Assembly (NCBI GenBank): GCA_003640385.1
Contig: RCAB01000076.1
Coordinates: 1-64,000 of the forward strand
Length of the DNA stretch: 64,000 nucleotides
Direction: 5' to 3'
Source: Setaria digitata
Taxonomy: Eukaryota; Nematoda; Chromadorea; Rhabditida; Setariidae
A model generated the notes under the pieces. That model saw only the letters and a program-made list of their open reading frames with translations. It made no database searches and had not been told where the DNA came from. Shown here piece after piece: positions 13,001 to 29,783 of this stretch; the first letter of the stretch is position 1, and every line of letters begins with the position of its first letter. Made by a program: the position numbers and the translations under genes.

Positions 13001-14772
13001 AAATTTTCCCTAGTTCACTGCTATATTTCTCTCTCTTCTCATCAATAGTGCATCTAAAGCAGGAATCCATTTTAAACTTCATAAAATAATATATTGGCTT
13101 CAATTCATTGCGCAAAGAACTTTTCAAAAATATTTGACGGTTCCCTAAATTAAAGCAGTTCAGATTAAACATAATAAGGAACTATAGAATTTATTAAACG
13201 TAATATACAGTAATAAAGATTAAATATAATAGAGCTATTTTACTCCTGATCATTTTCTTGCTATATAAAGAGATTGATAAAGCGACAGCGAAACTTGCTC
13301 TTTGAGGAGTCTCTGTAATTTTTCTTCCTGATGTAATAATTCCATTCTTCGAGTATCACTTTCCAAAACAGCTTGCCTAACTTCTGTATCATCGCCTTCC
13401 ACCTCTTGCTCAACACTTAACATGCTAATATTGGAGGGAATTTTTATTTGCTTCCTGAAAAGAACATAAGCACTACACTGTGTCTGCAATATGAGTTAGC
13501 TAAAGTGCAAATCCAAAAAATGAGTCAATTTCCTGTTAGTCAGATTATCGATTGCTTTTAACTACTTTACTGTAAGTGATTTAAATCTTACGACGAAATC
13601 ATTCGCAGAAAAGTGGACTTCCCAGCTCCATTTCGACCAACTAAACCATAACGTCGACCATAAGCTAAAGTAACATCAGCACCACATAACAACTGCCTAG
13701 AAAGTTAAAGCAATAAGCATTTCTGGAAGACATAAGAGGAGGAAATACAGAAAAAATAAATTACTGGAAATTGTAAAAATGAAACTTCTTAATGTTTTAC
13801 AAATCATTCAAAAGTTGCCATTTACTTCGGTCCTATTGACACATCAACGCTATATAGATGAATATCCATAGTATTTCCACCATGAGCATTATCGGACTTT
13901 CCATCACGACGACTTGTAGATTGTGAAGCTGTAGCTACAAGATCAGCTGGCCTCTTTTTTTGTATTTTTGAACCATCGCCAATTTCACGTTTAGTGGCTT
14001 TTTCTAAAGCACGTGTTTCAGCCTTTTCAAGTTTCTTCCTATCCACCTGCTGCAATATAATCCACAATTATGAGTTTTCACCAGTGTTAGATTACAGATA
14101 ATGGGCCTACCGAAGGCGTGTCTCGCGTGCTAACTTTCCATATGCTCGTAATATCTTCTGAATCAAAATGCTGGGCACTTATATCAACAGTCTGTTCAAG
14201 GCGTCGTTGGCCAATTTCATTTGCTTGTCCAGTAACATTCTTTCTAAATTTCAATGCAAAAAATTCCTGTATTGCGCAAGATAAAGTACTTAATGCAATT
14301 ACTGCAAAAGAAAAAAAAACCTACCCATCATGAAGCAATAAAGCCAGTTTCTCGCATACAAGCTCAACAGCTTCATCGCTAAGCCCTTCCACAGAACTTT
14401 GTATATGTACACCAACAGCTTCGACAACATCTTCCTTTGAAAATAAATCATCAGCGTTTTCTCTTAAAACTGCTGCAAACATATTGTCAGTTAAAATATG
14501 TTTCTTTGAAATGGCTGATAAATTTTTTTCTCAACTCTGAGATGCATATCATACTAGTAAACAGTACTATTATTATCTTACCAGCAATATTTCAAATCCC
14601 TTACATACAAAGTATATGTAGAGGACCTGAATTATATACCTAAGATTTGAAACATATGAGGAGATTTCAAATATCGAAGACTGAAATGATGATAAACGAT
14701 ACCTTCAACGTAATCTTTGACTTCAACTGGAAGATCAGGAAAGGTCGACGCGAGATATGTTGATATCGTCAT
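10005..14772 (-). CDS. abcf-3: ABC-F ATPase ABCF3 (GCN20-like)
   Basis: Seventeen phase-consistent exons: 14703-14772, 14325-14472, 14111-14243, 13826-14049, 13592-13696, 13287-13454, 12898-13053, 12670-12726, 12517-12595, 12102-12262, 11829-11945, 11501-11605, 11172-11244, 10840-11020, 10570-10702, 10334-10421, 10005-10151. They encode 714 aa, almost the length of human ABCF3 (709). ABC domain 1 has Walker [10 protein letters not shown] (212-220), signature FSGGW (337-341) and Walker B LLLLDEP (357-363). Domain 2 has Walker [10 protein letters not shown] (534-542), signature LSGGQ (620-624) and Walker B DEPTNHLD (644-651). There are no membrane segments, as expected for ABC-F proteins, which act on ribosomes. 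The N-terminal helical region (about 1-130) resembles the ABCF3/GCN20 N-terminus that in yeast binds GCN1. The donor of exon 6 (GTCGCT) is weak. The gene diverges from the DBHS gene. Confidence 0.95.
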
Positions 14773-15656
14773 TTGGAATTCACTAATTATTGATAAAAAA
14801 CTCGAACCCAAACCAAATAAAAAAATTGAAAATGAGAATAGCTGAAATCTCAACTTTTTAGTGCACTGTGTTGCTTGTAAACTGATTATTTAATTTTTGA
14901 AAAAAAGGAAAAACAGATGAGCTTGAAAGGATGGCTTCTGCAACTTTTCTCTTTGAATAATTGAGTTAAGGTCGGAACCCTAACATAAGTATCTTCCAAA
15001 ACAAAGAGTAGAAATATAAAATTCTCTTTTTAAATAAATTTAAGTTTCTTCCCCAAAAAATAAGAAGTGCAAACATGAGTTCTTTTCTCAAAAATCCAAA
15101 TAGGAAGTCGTGCAAAACTACTCGAGAGATATGTATTATACACAGCGGCTGTGTAAAAGAAACCTGGAATTAAGCTTGGAAGAAGCAGAAAATAATAGGA
15201 TGCGTCACTGCTGAATATTTCTGCTGATATTTCGTCAATGAGTCGATCGGTCATGCAATGCCGACCTGAAACTTTCATCACGTAACAGTTCACGGACTAG
15301 ACATCGTACTTGACTGAAATAGATAGTTAAGACTCAACAATCTCTGTTTCTAGGTGGTAACATCGGTGATTTCGCAGCAATTCCTCACTCCGTTCATTCC
15401 CTCCGTCTAACTCTCTCTACACTTAACTCGGATTTAGAGCTACTATAGCGAGACTATATTTACGGTGTCTGGGTTTCGAAACGATTCCCTGTCTTATTGA
15501 TTGCAGTCTAATTGTTGTGGACCTGTAGGGACGCAGTTTGTTGTGTTCTAATTTGGCAGGTAGAAGTGTTGGTGGTGGCGCTCGTGGTTGACGTAAGGGG
15601 TTGCGTGGTGTACGTGATGTTGGATAGGAAGGTAAGGGATGGTGTTTGCAGAAGGG
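14773..15656. other. Divergent promoter region between abcf-3 and the DBHS gene
   Basis: About 880 bp lies between the start codons of abcf-3 (-) and the DBHS gene (+). It is the likely location of both promoters. No conserved motif or extra open frame was identified. A candidate spliced-leader acceptor (TTTGCAG) ends at 15650, six bases before the preferred DBHS start. Confidence 0.5.
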
Positions 15657-18600
15657 ATGAGTGATCGAGGTCGCAACGATGGGGATAAACGGAATAGCGC
15701 GAGCAGTGGAAGGCCGGCTAGCGGTAGCAATGCAAGTCCGCGTAATGCTATAAAAGAGGAACGCGCAGAAAGGAACGAACGTGATCGTACTGGACGGACA
15801 TCGTCCAACGAAAGGTATTTTTGTTCTCTCCTAAAACGATGGAAGAAATTTGGATGGGTTGAAGTCGTCGTAAGGTAGCACTTATTTAACGCCTCCAACT
15901 TTTGTCCTGCTAGAACATTATGCAGGTTGAATGTAGACATAGAGGATAGGGTGGAGTGGTCAGCACTGCTATTTACATCTCTTTTGAAGTGATTATTCTT
16001 TCACTGCTTTATGCAGAGCAACCGGTACAGTCATTTTATGTCTGCTGTTGCCCGAGGAATAGTTGTGGAAGTTGAACTTGAGCTCTTAGTGTTATAAAAC
16101 AATGCGTCAAATTCGATTCACTTTTCCTTTTAACAAAATTTGCTACCGCATCATGCTTTGCCATCTTTTTTTTTTTCAACTAAAACTTTGTTGCTTGTCG
16201 TAGGTCCTCAGCTGAATATTTCTATTCCAAAGAATAAATTTTGGAAACGATCACTTTAACTATCACCTTTAAGGCATCATCATCGATCAAATGAGTACCA
16301 GTACAACAATTCGTCAAGTAATATGGGAGGGCCATCTGGTGGACAGGGAACGCGTGGAATGGGAATGGGACCCGGTGGTGGAGGTGGTGGTGGCAGAGGA
16401 CCAATGAATATGATGTCTTCGATGAATGTCCTTTCCGGACAGGCATTCAGCGAAACCGATCTAATGAGCGATTTACCGAAGAAGAAGTTTACTGGTCGAT
16501 GCCGCTTATTTGTTGGCAATTTGCCGAATGATTTAAAGGAGCAAGAACTTAAAGAACTGTTTGCTCCTCATGGTGACATTGCGGAGTGCTATTTAAGTGG
16601 AAAGGGATTTGCTTTCTTGCGTCTGGTTAGTCCCATTTTTCTTATCATCGATTTTGATTGTATTTGTTGGTTTCTTTTCCTCTTTTATATACTTTTTACT
16701 ATGTTCGTTCGATATTTAATTCCAGGATACTCGTGCTCATGCAGAAAGTGCTAAAGAAGCTATTGATGGTAAGATAATACATGGTCGTCCAGTGCGTGTG
16801 AGATTTGCAGTCCATGGTGCGGCGCTAAGAGTGAAAGAACTTTCACCAACTGTCTCGAATGAAATGCTTTATCATGCGTTTTCGGCATTTGGTGAAGTGG
16901 AACGGGCGGTTCATATTGTAGACGAAAAGGGTAAGCCAACCGGAGAGGGGATTGTGGAATTCGAGCGTAAACCATCAGCCAATGAAGCGCTTCACCAGAT
17001 ACGAGAAAAAGTGTTTTTATTAACAGCGTAAGTTTTCCGTAGTTATGTATTAATCGCCCAAAAAGAGAAAAAATTGTTGCAACATGTTTACTGCAGTATT
17101 TTGAACTTTTAGAGTTAAAGAAAATTGCGCCGATCACTAGTTCATTGTTTGAGATCTAAATTTGTTCTTCTTTCCTTTTTTTTCTTGCTTAGAAAAATAA
17201 ATCTAGTTCGTTGGAAATCCTTTAAAGCATATTGCAGAAGTCCTAAACCGCTAGTTGTGGAGATGTTGGAACCACGTGATGAAGATGATGGTCTTGCTGA
17301 ACGTATGATACAGCGCAGTGCAATGCTTCAAAAGTACTCTTTCTCACTTTTTAGTTTCCATTTGAAAAGTGACTAATTCTTACAATCAAGTTGCTTGGTC
17401 CTGGTCATTTTGACCTTTCACAGGAATAATGCTGCTCTGAATCATGAAGATATGCATACATATATGGCTTATTTACTGACACCTTTCATGTTGTTTATTA
17501 TTTGATTTCGGGAGTTGAACTTGTTTCATTCTATTTTTGATAACTGACAAGTCGGTTTATGAGTGTAATTTCTTTGCCATCATCGCTTGTGAGGTGACAA
17601 CTGAACTTTTGGACTTGGTATTATTTGTTAGTGGTGAAGTTGTACTCTCTGTGTGTTTTGCATGAAGGAGAAATTGATGTGAAAATGGACTTGAAAGAGA
17701 GTCACATAGGACTGGTATTTTAGCAGGTATCTTCGATCAATTTTTCTGTAATCGATTGGTCTACATTGGATTGGACACCTGTTTATTCAGTTGGAAATTG
17801 TGAGACGTGACTTGAGCTAGAATGTTTTGGAAGTCGTGGCGCGTTTATTTCTTTTAAAATGAAAGGATTGGACGGTAATTAAGCCATATGTATGCATAAT
17901 CTTCATTCTGGAGCAACTTTTTGAGCTCAGAGTAAAAAGACATGGACAGTGGGATTTATGCCATGCCATTCGAGCCCAATCATTCTCACTGTTCTTAAAT
18001 AGAAAAAAGTCATCCATGAATTGAAGAAATTAGGAGATCAAATCAGATTACTACACGACTAATGCTTACTGTGAAATGAAATCAATCAAAACTTCCCTCC
18101 CTTCCCTCAGTTGACTACTTAGAAACCTCAAATTCATTAGTTTTAATATGCTGAGGAGATGTGAATAACAAGAGGGATTTTTTTTTTTTTTTTTCTTAAG
18201 AGGGTTGTATGGCTTTTTTTTTTTTTTTGTTTTTTTTTTTAGAAAAGCTGTGCGCGTGGGAAAATTTGTTCATTTTTTATTATTGTAGTTATCCAACTGG
18301 TAGTTTGATTCTGCTTTTCCCGAGGGGTTCTCGGAAGCAGTGAATTTGTCGTCAAATATTTTTGCTTGGAGTGGAATTCTCTTTCCCACTGGTAACTCAA
18401 CCAGTGGGTGGATTAAACAAAAAGAAGTGAACGACTGATATCGTAAATCTCTTTTGAGAATCTGATTCAGCCGTTTTCAGCATGCAGTAATGATTAATAA
18501 CAGGATGCTGTAAACATCCGGAAAATTAGTACTTCGTTACCCATTTCTTGTATCGTCTTCAAAATGTATGTGTTTCCACTTATAAATCAAGTAACAAATT

Positions 18601-21600
18601 GCAGATGGAGAAGATACTGAATCATTTCTCGGTAGTTTTAGCCTGTCCCAGTAATTTATGAGGGATTGTAATTTTGTTTTATTACCACATGGAACAAATG
18701 GCAAATTTAGAAGCTTCTTCGAAACTAAAAGTGCCTTTGATTCGTACTAGTATTCTGTTACGAATGGCTCTTTTGCATATTCAGTGCATCATGGTTGTAT
18801 TTGAGCGTGAAGTGGGGATATTAGCAAGTGGTCCTTGTTACTTATCATTCTGTTAGAAAAGATGGTAATAAAAAGTCATTTAATTTTTAGGTGGGATTTT
18901 AAAATACCTATGCATGCAGTAGATAATCAATTTTCGAATCCTTATTGAGTATGCTTATGTTTTTTGCATCAGATTTTATCATTTTGCTTTTTCGTGTTAA
19001 GCATATAAAATGATTAATGATAGCACTGAAAATAGTTGTAGAAGTCTTCATCCATCGGAATTATTTAGCAGTGCATATTTTTAAACTTTTTAAACTTTAG
19101 GAATGAAATAAAATAAATTGCGGTATCACTTTATGCATTACTAGATGGTGGTTGGGTAGATCGACCTTGCGGTGTTCTTTTTTTTTTTTTTAAAAAAAAA
19201 AAACTATTCTCCCAGTTGCAGTCATTCTGGAGAAATGTTTGCAATGTTTGATTTTACATTTATACAATGCAGTGGTGCGGGAAATTTTGTCATTGTTTTA
19301 ATATGGTTATTTCAGGCTTCACAGTGATGTTTGATTCCCTTAATTTCAAGTTATTAGCGATTTATCAAAATTGTTTCCACACTTTGAGATGGGGCAAAAG
19401 AGTGCGATTTGGTTGTGTCAGATGCGTGCGATGTAGGGGAAGGATAAAATGTCATCACTGATTGGAAGGGAGGTGGGAGGAAAGTGGAATGCGTCTATGA
19501 CAAATGGTCATTCGCAAAATAGATGGTTTAAATTCCTAAGTATTTGAATTTCACAGTATAGTGCGTAAGTATTTTGTGAGGTTAACCTTTTGCATAGTTG
19601 TATCCTACGTTGGTGGTTAAATGCAACTGAATATCTTCGAAAGGAGTTGTAGCGCATATTTATTGCATTGAGAAGTAGAATAGATGAATACCTTAAATAC
19701 CAAGAACTGTGTTGTTCAGAGCTTTAAGACCAGCGCAAATTTCTGAAAACTTGATGTCATCTGCCCCAATGCCTCCTATTAAACAGCAATGTTAATGTTG
19801 CACAAAAAACTAAAATGATTATAAATGTGGTATAAAAAGCTAGTACAGAATGTAGTTCAACTCCTACCAAGAATGCCATGCGGCGATCATTGTTATCGTT
19901 GTTTATTGGCTTAAACTGGACATATAATTATTAAATTATTTGCTAGGGAAGTAATATCTGGCGATGAGTGGTGGTGCGTAATGTAATGAGTTAGTGAGTA
20001 ATGTAATTGTTGCGAAAAGTGAATATGTGTAGCGCAAGTGTTACTATGTAGGGAACGAGAAGTGGGCCCGCGATTTCCACCGGCAAACAGCTTCGAATAC
20101 GTATTCGGGTTAAAATGGAAGGAGCTATATGAGGTGGAAAGACAGCGTAGAGCTCAATTGGAAGAAGAGCTCAAGGAAGCTCGTAGACGCTTGGAAGCTG
20201 ATATGGATCTCGCTTACCAGGATTATCAAACTCAGTTGCTCCGTGAAGGCAAGGTTTTTAACTCTTTCACTTTTCGCTCTCACTGTAAAGTACTCTCTTT
20301 ACAGCGTTGTATCCTTTGTGCATCTATGTGGAAGAATGCTGCTTTAGTTCGGAACGTCCTTTAAGTTGTTTTTTCACTAAATTTTTGTCTTCAGTTCAAT
20401 TCTTCTTTTTTTTGGATTGATTTGGATAAGTGTTTTTAATGTCTTTAAAAGCAATTCGAAGAAAATGACGTGATATGAATTTCGGGCAGCACTTCCTTTT
20501 TTTTTTGTTTTGTTTTCAATGCCAAAAATGTTCCTTATTATCAAGAATTAAATCTGGAGGAGAAAGTACTGAGTTTTGATTATGCCGACATCATTTTATC
20601 CTGTTGAGCATTCGTTCAACAGAATCCATATTGTACAAAATATTTAATGTATGGGCACAAGTATTTATTTCGATACTTAAATCAGCAAACAAACAGCACT
20701 CCTTACTTCGCCTTAGCGATTTTTATAGGGGTCGTTGAAAGTGAAGTTAATATAACTTTAACATTATCTCACAATTCCTTATTGAAGCACGTGTAACACT
20801 TGTGATACTCGCTACTTCTTTACGGTTTCATCACACTCTTCCATTTGCTCAAATAAATAACTTAGGAGTTTATTTTACAAAGTGGTTTTATTCTAAAGAT
20901 TTCTTTCAATGCAAACATTGGAAAAATTGCTATATTTGGATTGTTTATGCAGTGAATCTTTAAAGAAATATTTAAATACTGACGTGATTCAAACACAGTT
21001 TGAATGTGCAGATGTCATGCATCTGTGGTTAAATTGGTGAATAACGGAGAAAAATTGTAGTTGCCTTAGATCAATTTTTAAATATTGGATATATTTTGTC
21101 TCCTTAGCAGCTATTTACTTTAAGCTTTAATTTTAATTGACCTGTGTGTCATTTTACATTCCATTTCTCCTCTTTTGTGCTAATCAGCCTTATAGGCATT
21201 CATTAGGCGGTTGTGGCGGATATGATTTCAAAATCGTGTTAGTTTCTTGTACCACCGCCTATAAGCATCTTCTGATTACCTTGGTGGTAGTTTTTGCATA
21301 ATGCAGTAATTTTTTCATTGGTTCAAAATTTTTATAATGAAGAACAAGGTCATGGTCATTGCACAGTGTACTATGTTTATGGATGTGAGTACTTACATGA
21401 AAACTGTTACCAGAGTGTTCCACTACGGCATATTTTTGACCGTTCATTTAACTTAGCGTCGCTATGCTTCATTTATGAAATGGTTGTAACTGTATTTGTC
21501 CACTGACGAAAATATTGCCGGAGTAAAATAATTTTCAAGTAAGCTAGAATGAATTTAGCTCTTAGGTATGCAACTCACCTTCACGTAGCATATGATGTAT

Positions 21601-22910
21601 TATGCTTTAGAAATAAAAATTATTGGACGTCAAACTGCCTCCGAGTTTTCATTCCAATACACTAATTTGTTCTAGATCTCGCACGTCGCCAACAAGAGCT
21701 TGAACGATTGGAAGCTGCGAAACGTGAACGTATGGCTCAAGTTGCAGCACGCCGTGGTGAGATGCCTACCTTACTGGGTAGCTTAACCGGTGGGCCATCT
21801 GGCCCACAAGGTATGGCAAATGGCCCGGGTGGAATGTCTGGTGGTCCACCACCGCGTGAATTTTTCGTTACTGGTTCCGGCGGAGGAGGTTCGCACCAAC
21901 AACACAGTAACTGTATTTCTGTCATTCATTTGGATTTTCTATAATTCTTTAATGCAGCGAATGGTGTTTCGTCATCTGTATAATTTTTTTTCAGGCTCTT
22001 TATAATTCGGATAAAATTCGAGCTGGTAAATCAGTTCTAATTTTGCATTCTTTTATTAAAATCTTCCTTTTTATTGAATGCTACGTTGTGGGCCATTCTG
22101 TTTGGCAAAAAAAATTTTTGCGTTATGACTCATTCCAGTTTAGGAGGACCGTTTAACTCGGGTGGGCAAGGTGGACCTGAAGGACCAAGGGGACAAGAAA
22201 TGATGGGCCGAGGGCCACCTGATATGCAGCGAAGCGGACCACCACAAATGGATAACCCAGGAAGGGGACCGCCCTTTCAGCAGGGCGGTCCAGGTGGTCC
22301 TGTCAATCAAGGGGGAGGTCCTGGTAAGTATTTTCTCGCCAAATTTCGATGACAGTAATAACAATAACAACAATAATCCCATTAAGCTTCGGCTTATTTT
22401 GCTTCTAAAGGCAATTCTTTTGAGGCGGTACTGAAAAGATTGTTTTTGTAGAAGTGGAATGGCGATTTAATTCATTGTATAACTTCTCCTTAAATTTTGT
22501 AGATCCAACACTTGTACAAGGAGTGCAAAAATTGCTGCAAATCTTTCGCGCTGATGCACCAAGACCTGGTGGACCGCAACAAGGAGTGGTATGTAGTTTT
22601 AAAATTTGTGCTTTTATTGTAAACTTTTAGAATGACCTTGAGTCACTTTTTTATGCGTTAATGAAATTTTAGTTAGTATGTAGCTTTCTTCTTATTTCTT
22701 GTGGTTAGTAGTTTCCACTTTTATCATTTCTTGCAGCCACCTTCGTTTGGTACTCCCGGCGGCCCTGGACCTGGTGGTTTCAGAGGACCTGGAGGACCAG
22801 GACCGATGGGGCCAGGTAATTTCGGAATGCAAAGTGGTCCACCGGGTAGCTTCCACCGTGGACCGCCAATGGGCGGTGACTTTCCAGCTGAGAAGCGAAT
22901 CCGACGATAA
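15657..22910 (+). CDS. nono-1: DBHS-family RNA-binding protein (NONO/PSPC1/SFPQ type)
   Basis: Nine phase-consistent exons: 15657-15814, 16274-16625, 16726-17027, 17238-17333, 20052-20248, 21676-21906, 22144-22323, 22503-22588, 22737-22910. They give 591 aa. Order of parts: a charged N-terminus and a Gly/Met-rich stretch; RRM1 (RNP2 LFVGNL 131-136, RNP1 KGFAFLRL 163-170); RRM2 (about 205-285); a NOPS segment with PLVVEMLEPRDEDDGL; a long Arg/Glu-rich coiled coil rich in LEEELKEARRRLE-type sequence; and a Gly/Pro/Met-rich tail ending in KRIRR, a possible nuclear localisation signal. This RRM1-RRM2-NOPS-coiled-coil order defines DBHS proteins, dimeric nuclear factors in transcription, splicing and RNA retention. 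The start at 15657 follows an acceptor directly; an in-frame ATG at 15639 would add six residues. Intron 4 is 2.7 kb. The intron after exon 5 appears to use a GC donor. Confidence 0.93.
17334..20051 (+). other. Large intron 4 of the DBHS gene
   Basis: This 2.7-kb intron is AT-rich with long T tracts (18179-18194, 18214-18240) and a T/A tract at 19178-19203. It contains a perfect 9-bp inverted repeat at 18385-18408. No nested gene or exon with coding character was recognised. Confidence 0.7.
18385..18408. repeat. Perfect 9-bp inverted repeat with 6-nt loop
   Basis: CCCACTGGT (18385-18393) and ACCAGTGGG (18400-18408) are exact reverse complements around the loop AACTCA. It lies in the large DBHS intron. 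The stem is too short for a typical microRNA precursor. Confidence 0.6.
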
Positions 22911-24212
22911 CCTGCAAATTGCATTTTTTAACTGTTTACATTAGTGATATTTCCATATGTCCTCTGCTGATTTGTAAGCATGGTTATCTTTATTTAATGA
23001 AGGAAAAGAAAAAGAAGAAATCATGAATTTCCTTTGGTAAATGTTTATATTATTATTTAGATGGCAAAACACTTTTTGTGTGTGCGTGCGGATGTATTTG
23101 AAATGTTTTCCTTCGCGTTTTTCGTATTATCTTTATCGCTTGCAACAGTAAGATTGAATGCATGCGTTTTATGTCAATTACACTGTTTTCGATGTGTTGT
23201 GCTCCTCATTGCTAATCATATTTATTTTTAAAGATTAAAGTGAGCATTTGTCAGTAAATTATAAACGGTCAAGTCAATTTCCTTTTTGGTTACGGTACTC
23301 TTTGTCTGACCGGGTTTATGATTACCTGTTTATAAAATTATTCAAATGCAGATTGTTATGCAATCTACATGATGCAATTTTTTGATTGCTACGGATGAAC
23401 TGGATAATTTCTTGAAAAGAAAAGATGTGTGGAAATAGACAAGTATATTAAATAGTTGGTAAGCATCATTGTGGCTCTGGCAAGCTGGTTGTCGAGGTCT
23501 GATGGTGATATTGTCAAGTTTTGACTTAGTTGCTTGTCATATTTAAGCTTATGTGGGGATTTTCTAATTGCACGTGGAAAATTTGGCGATTCCTTCTCTT
23601 AACTCGAGTGCGATGGTTCCATCTGATGATTAGATAGTGTGCGGAAATGGGAATTATAGTGATATAGATATATTAAGTTATTCAGTTGGTGGAAGGTGAT
23701 AGATGGACAACGAAGACGTTTGAAGTACTAATGCAGAGATACTCGAATGTGAATTCAGGGCACGGTAGTGGAAGGAGTAGACCAGTATTTCTAAAACCAA
23801 GTATGTTGTTATTAGTTGTTATGTCGAAGTTTTTACCGACTTATCTAAAGTTTACGTCGTTTGCCACGAGTATTTTGTTACTTCGCGTTTAGCAAATGAG
23901 TGAGGTAACTAGTTGCTTTCACCGAGATGGTAGAGCTGGAGTTTTAAATTCTGATCTTTAGTGACATTGCTTATATCGGGTATTCACTGATGTGGTGTTA
24001 TCATCATTGAAAACATTTTCAACTCGATTAAGGTTCCATAAAGCTACTTCGTTAATCGGGATCCAAACATTTTTCTATGTTTTACATTACTAAAATCTAT
24101 TATTTATGTTGTGCCGTTCTTTTTTCCTCTTCCAATTCAGTTATATTTCGGTTACTTGGGTAGTGGTCAATTTTTATGATTTAGTTCTTGGGCGGATCTT
24201 GTATCGAGCTGT
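22911..24212. other. Intergenic, DBHS 3' UTR to DHX35
   Basis: About 1.3 kb without a recognised gene. It must contain the 3' UTR of the DBHS gene and the 5' region of DHX35. One frame of 68 codons (23686-23892) has no family features. Confidence 0.55.
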
Positions 24213-29257
<5,045 letters not shown>

Positions 29258-29783
29258 TTTTGAATTATCTATGAATATTACAATCAGTTATAATTCATTG
29301 TGATACATATCGTCGATGTTTCTGTTATTGAGCTACAGCTTTCTCTCCTTCGTTGAGAAATAATTCTTCAGCACATGTTTTTCTTAAGTTGAAATTGCTC
29401 TTTCTATCGTGAAATTCGCGTTCAGTTTATATATTAAATATATTTTTAGAGTGGTGAAATGATAAGAAAAATGAATGTGAAAGATCAGCAGTATCGGCGT
29501 CTTAAATTTGTTCTAAAAATGCGAAATTTTAATAAAATTTCCTGCGATACATAGCTTGATAACCGATTAGTTTTTACGTTCATCACAAGGTTTTGAATAC
29601 ATAGCTGCGTTGTAGCAAAACTCTTCATTGGCATTTAACGTCATACTTTTCTGTTTTTTTGGACGGCTGGTTGGTTAATATAAATGTTGGATTGATTTTG
29701 TAATGACGGACTTCTGTTCAAAATTAATTCAGGAAGGTGCGGATCTGTGCATTTATGCAGTTTACAGTCTTTGGCTCACAGGG
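29258..29783. other. Intergenic between DHX35 and CDK5RAP1
   Basis: About 530 bp holding the DHX35 3' UTR and the CDK5RAP1 leader. A T/A-rich candidate trans-splice acceptor (AATTCAG) ends at about 29732. No other gene was seen. Confidence 0.5.

Noticed and set aside
15548..15940. 130-codon minus-strand frame
   Set aside because: Antisense shadow of the first DBHS exon; no features of its own.
18179..18240. Long T tracts as possible retroposon tails
   Set aside because: No adjacent sequence resembling a retroposed gene or target-site duplication; such tracts are common in this AT-rich DNA.
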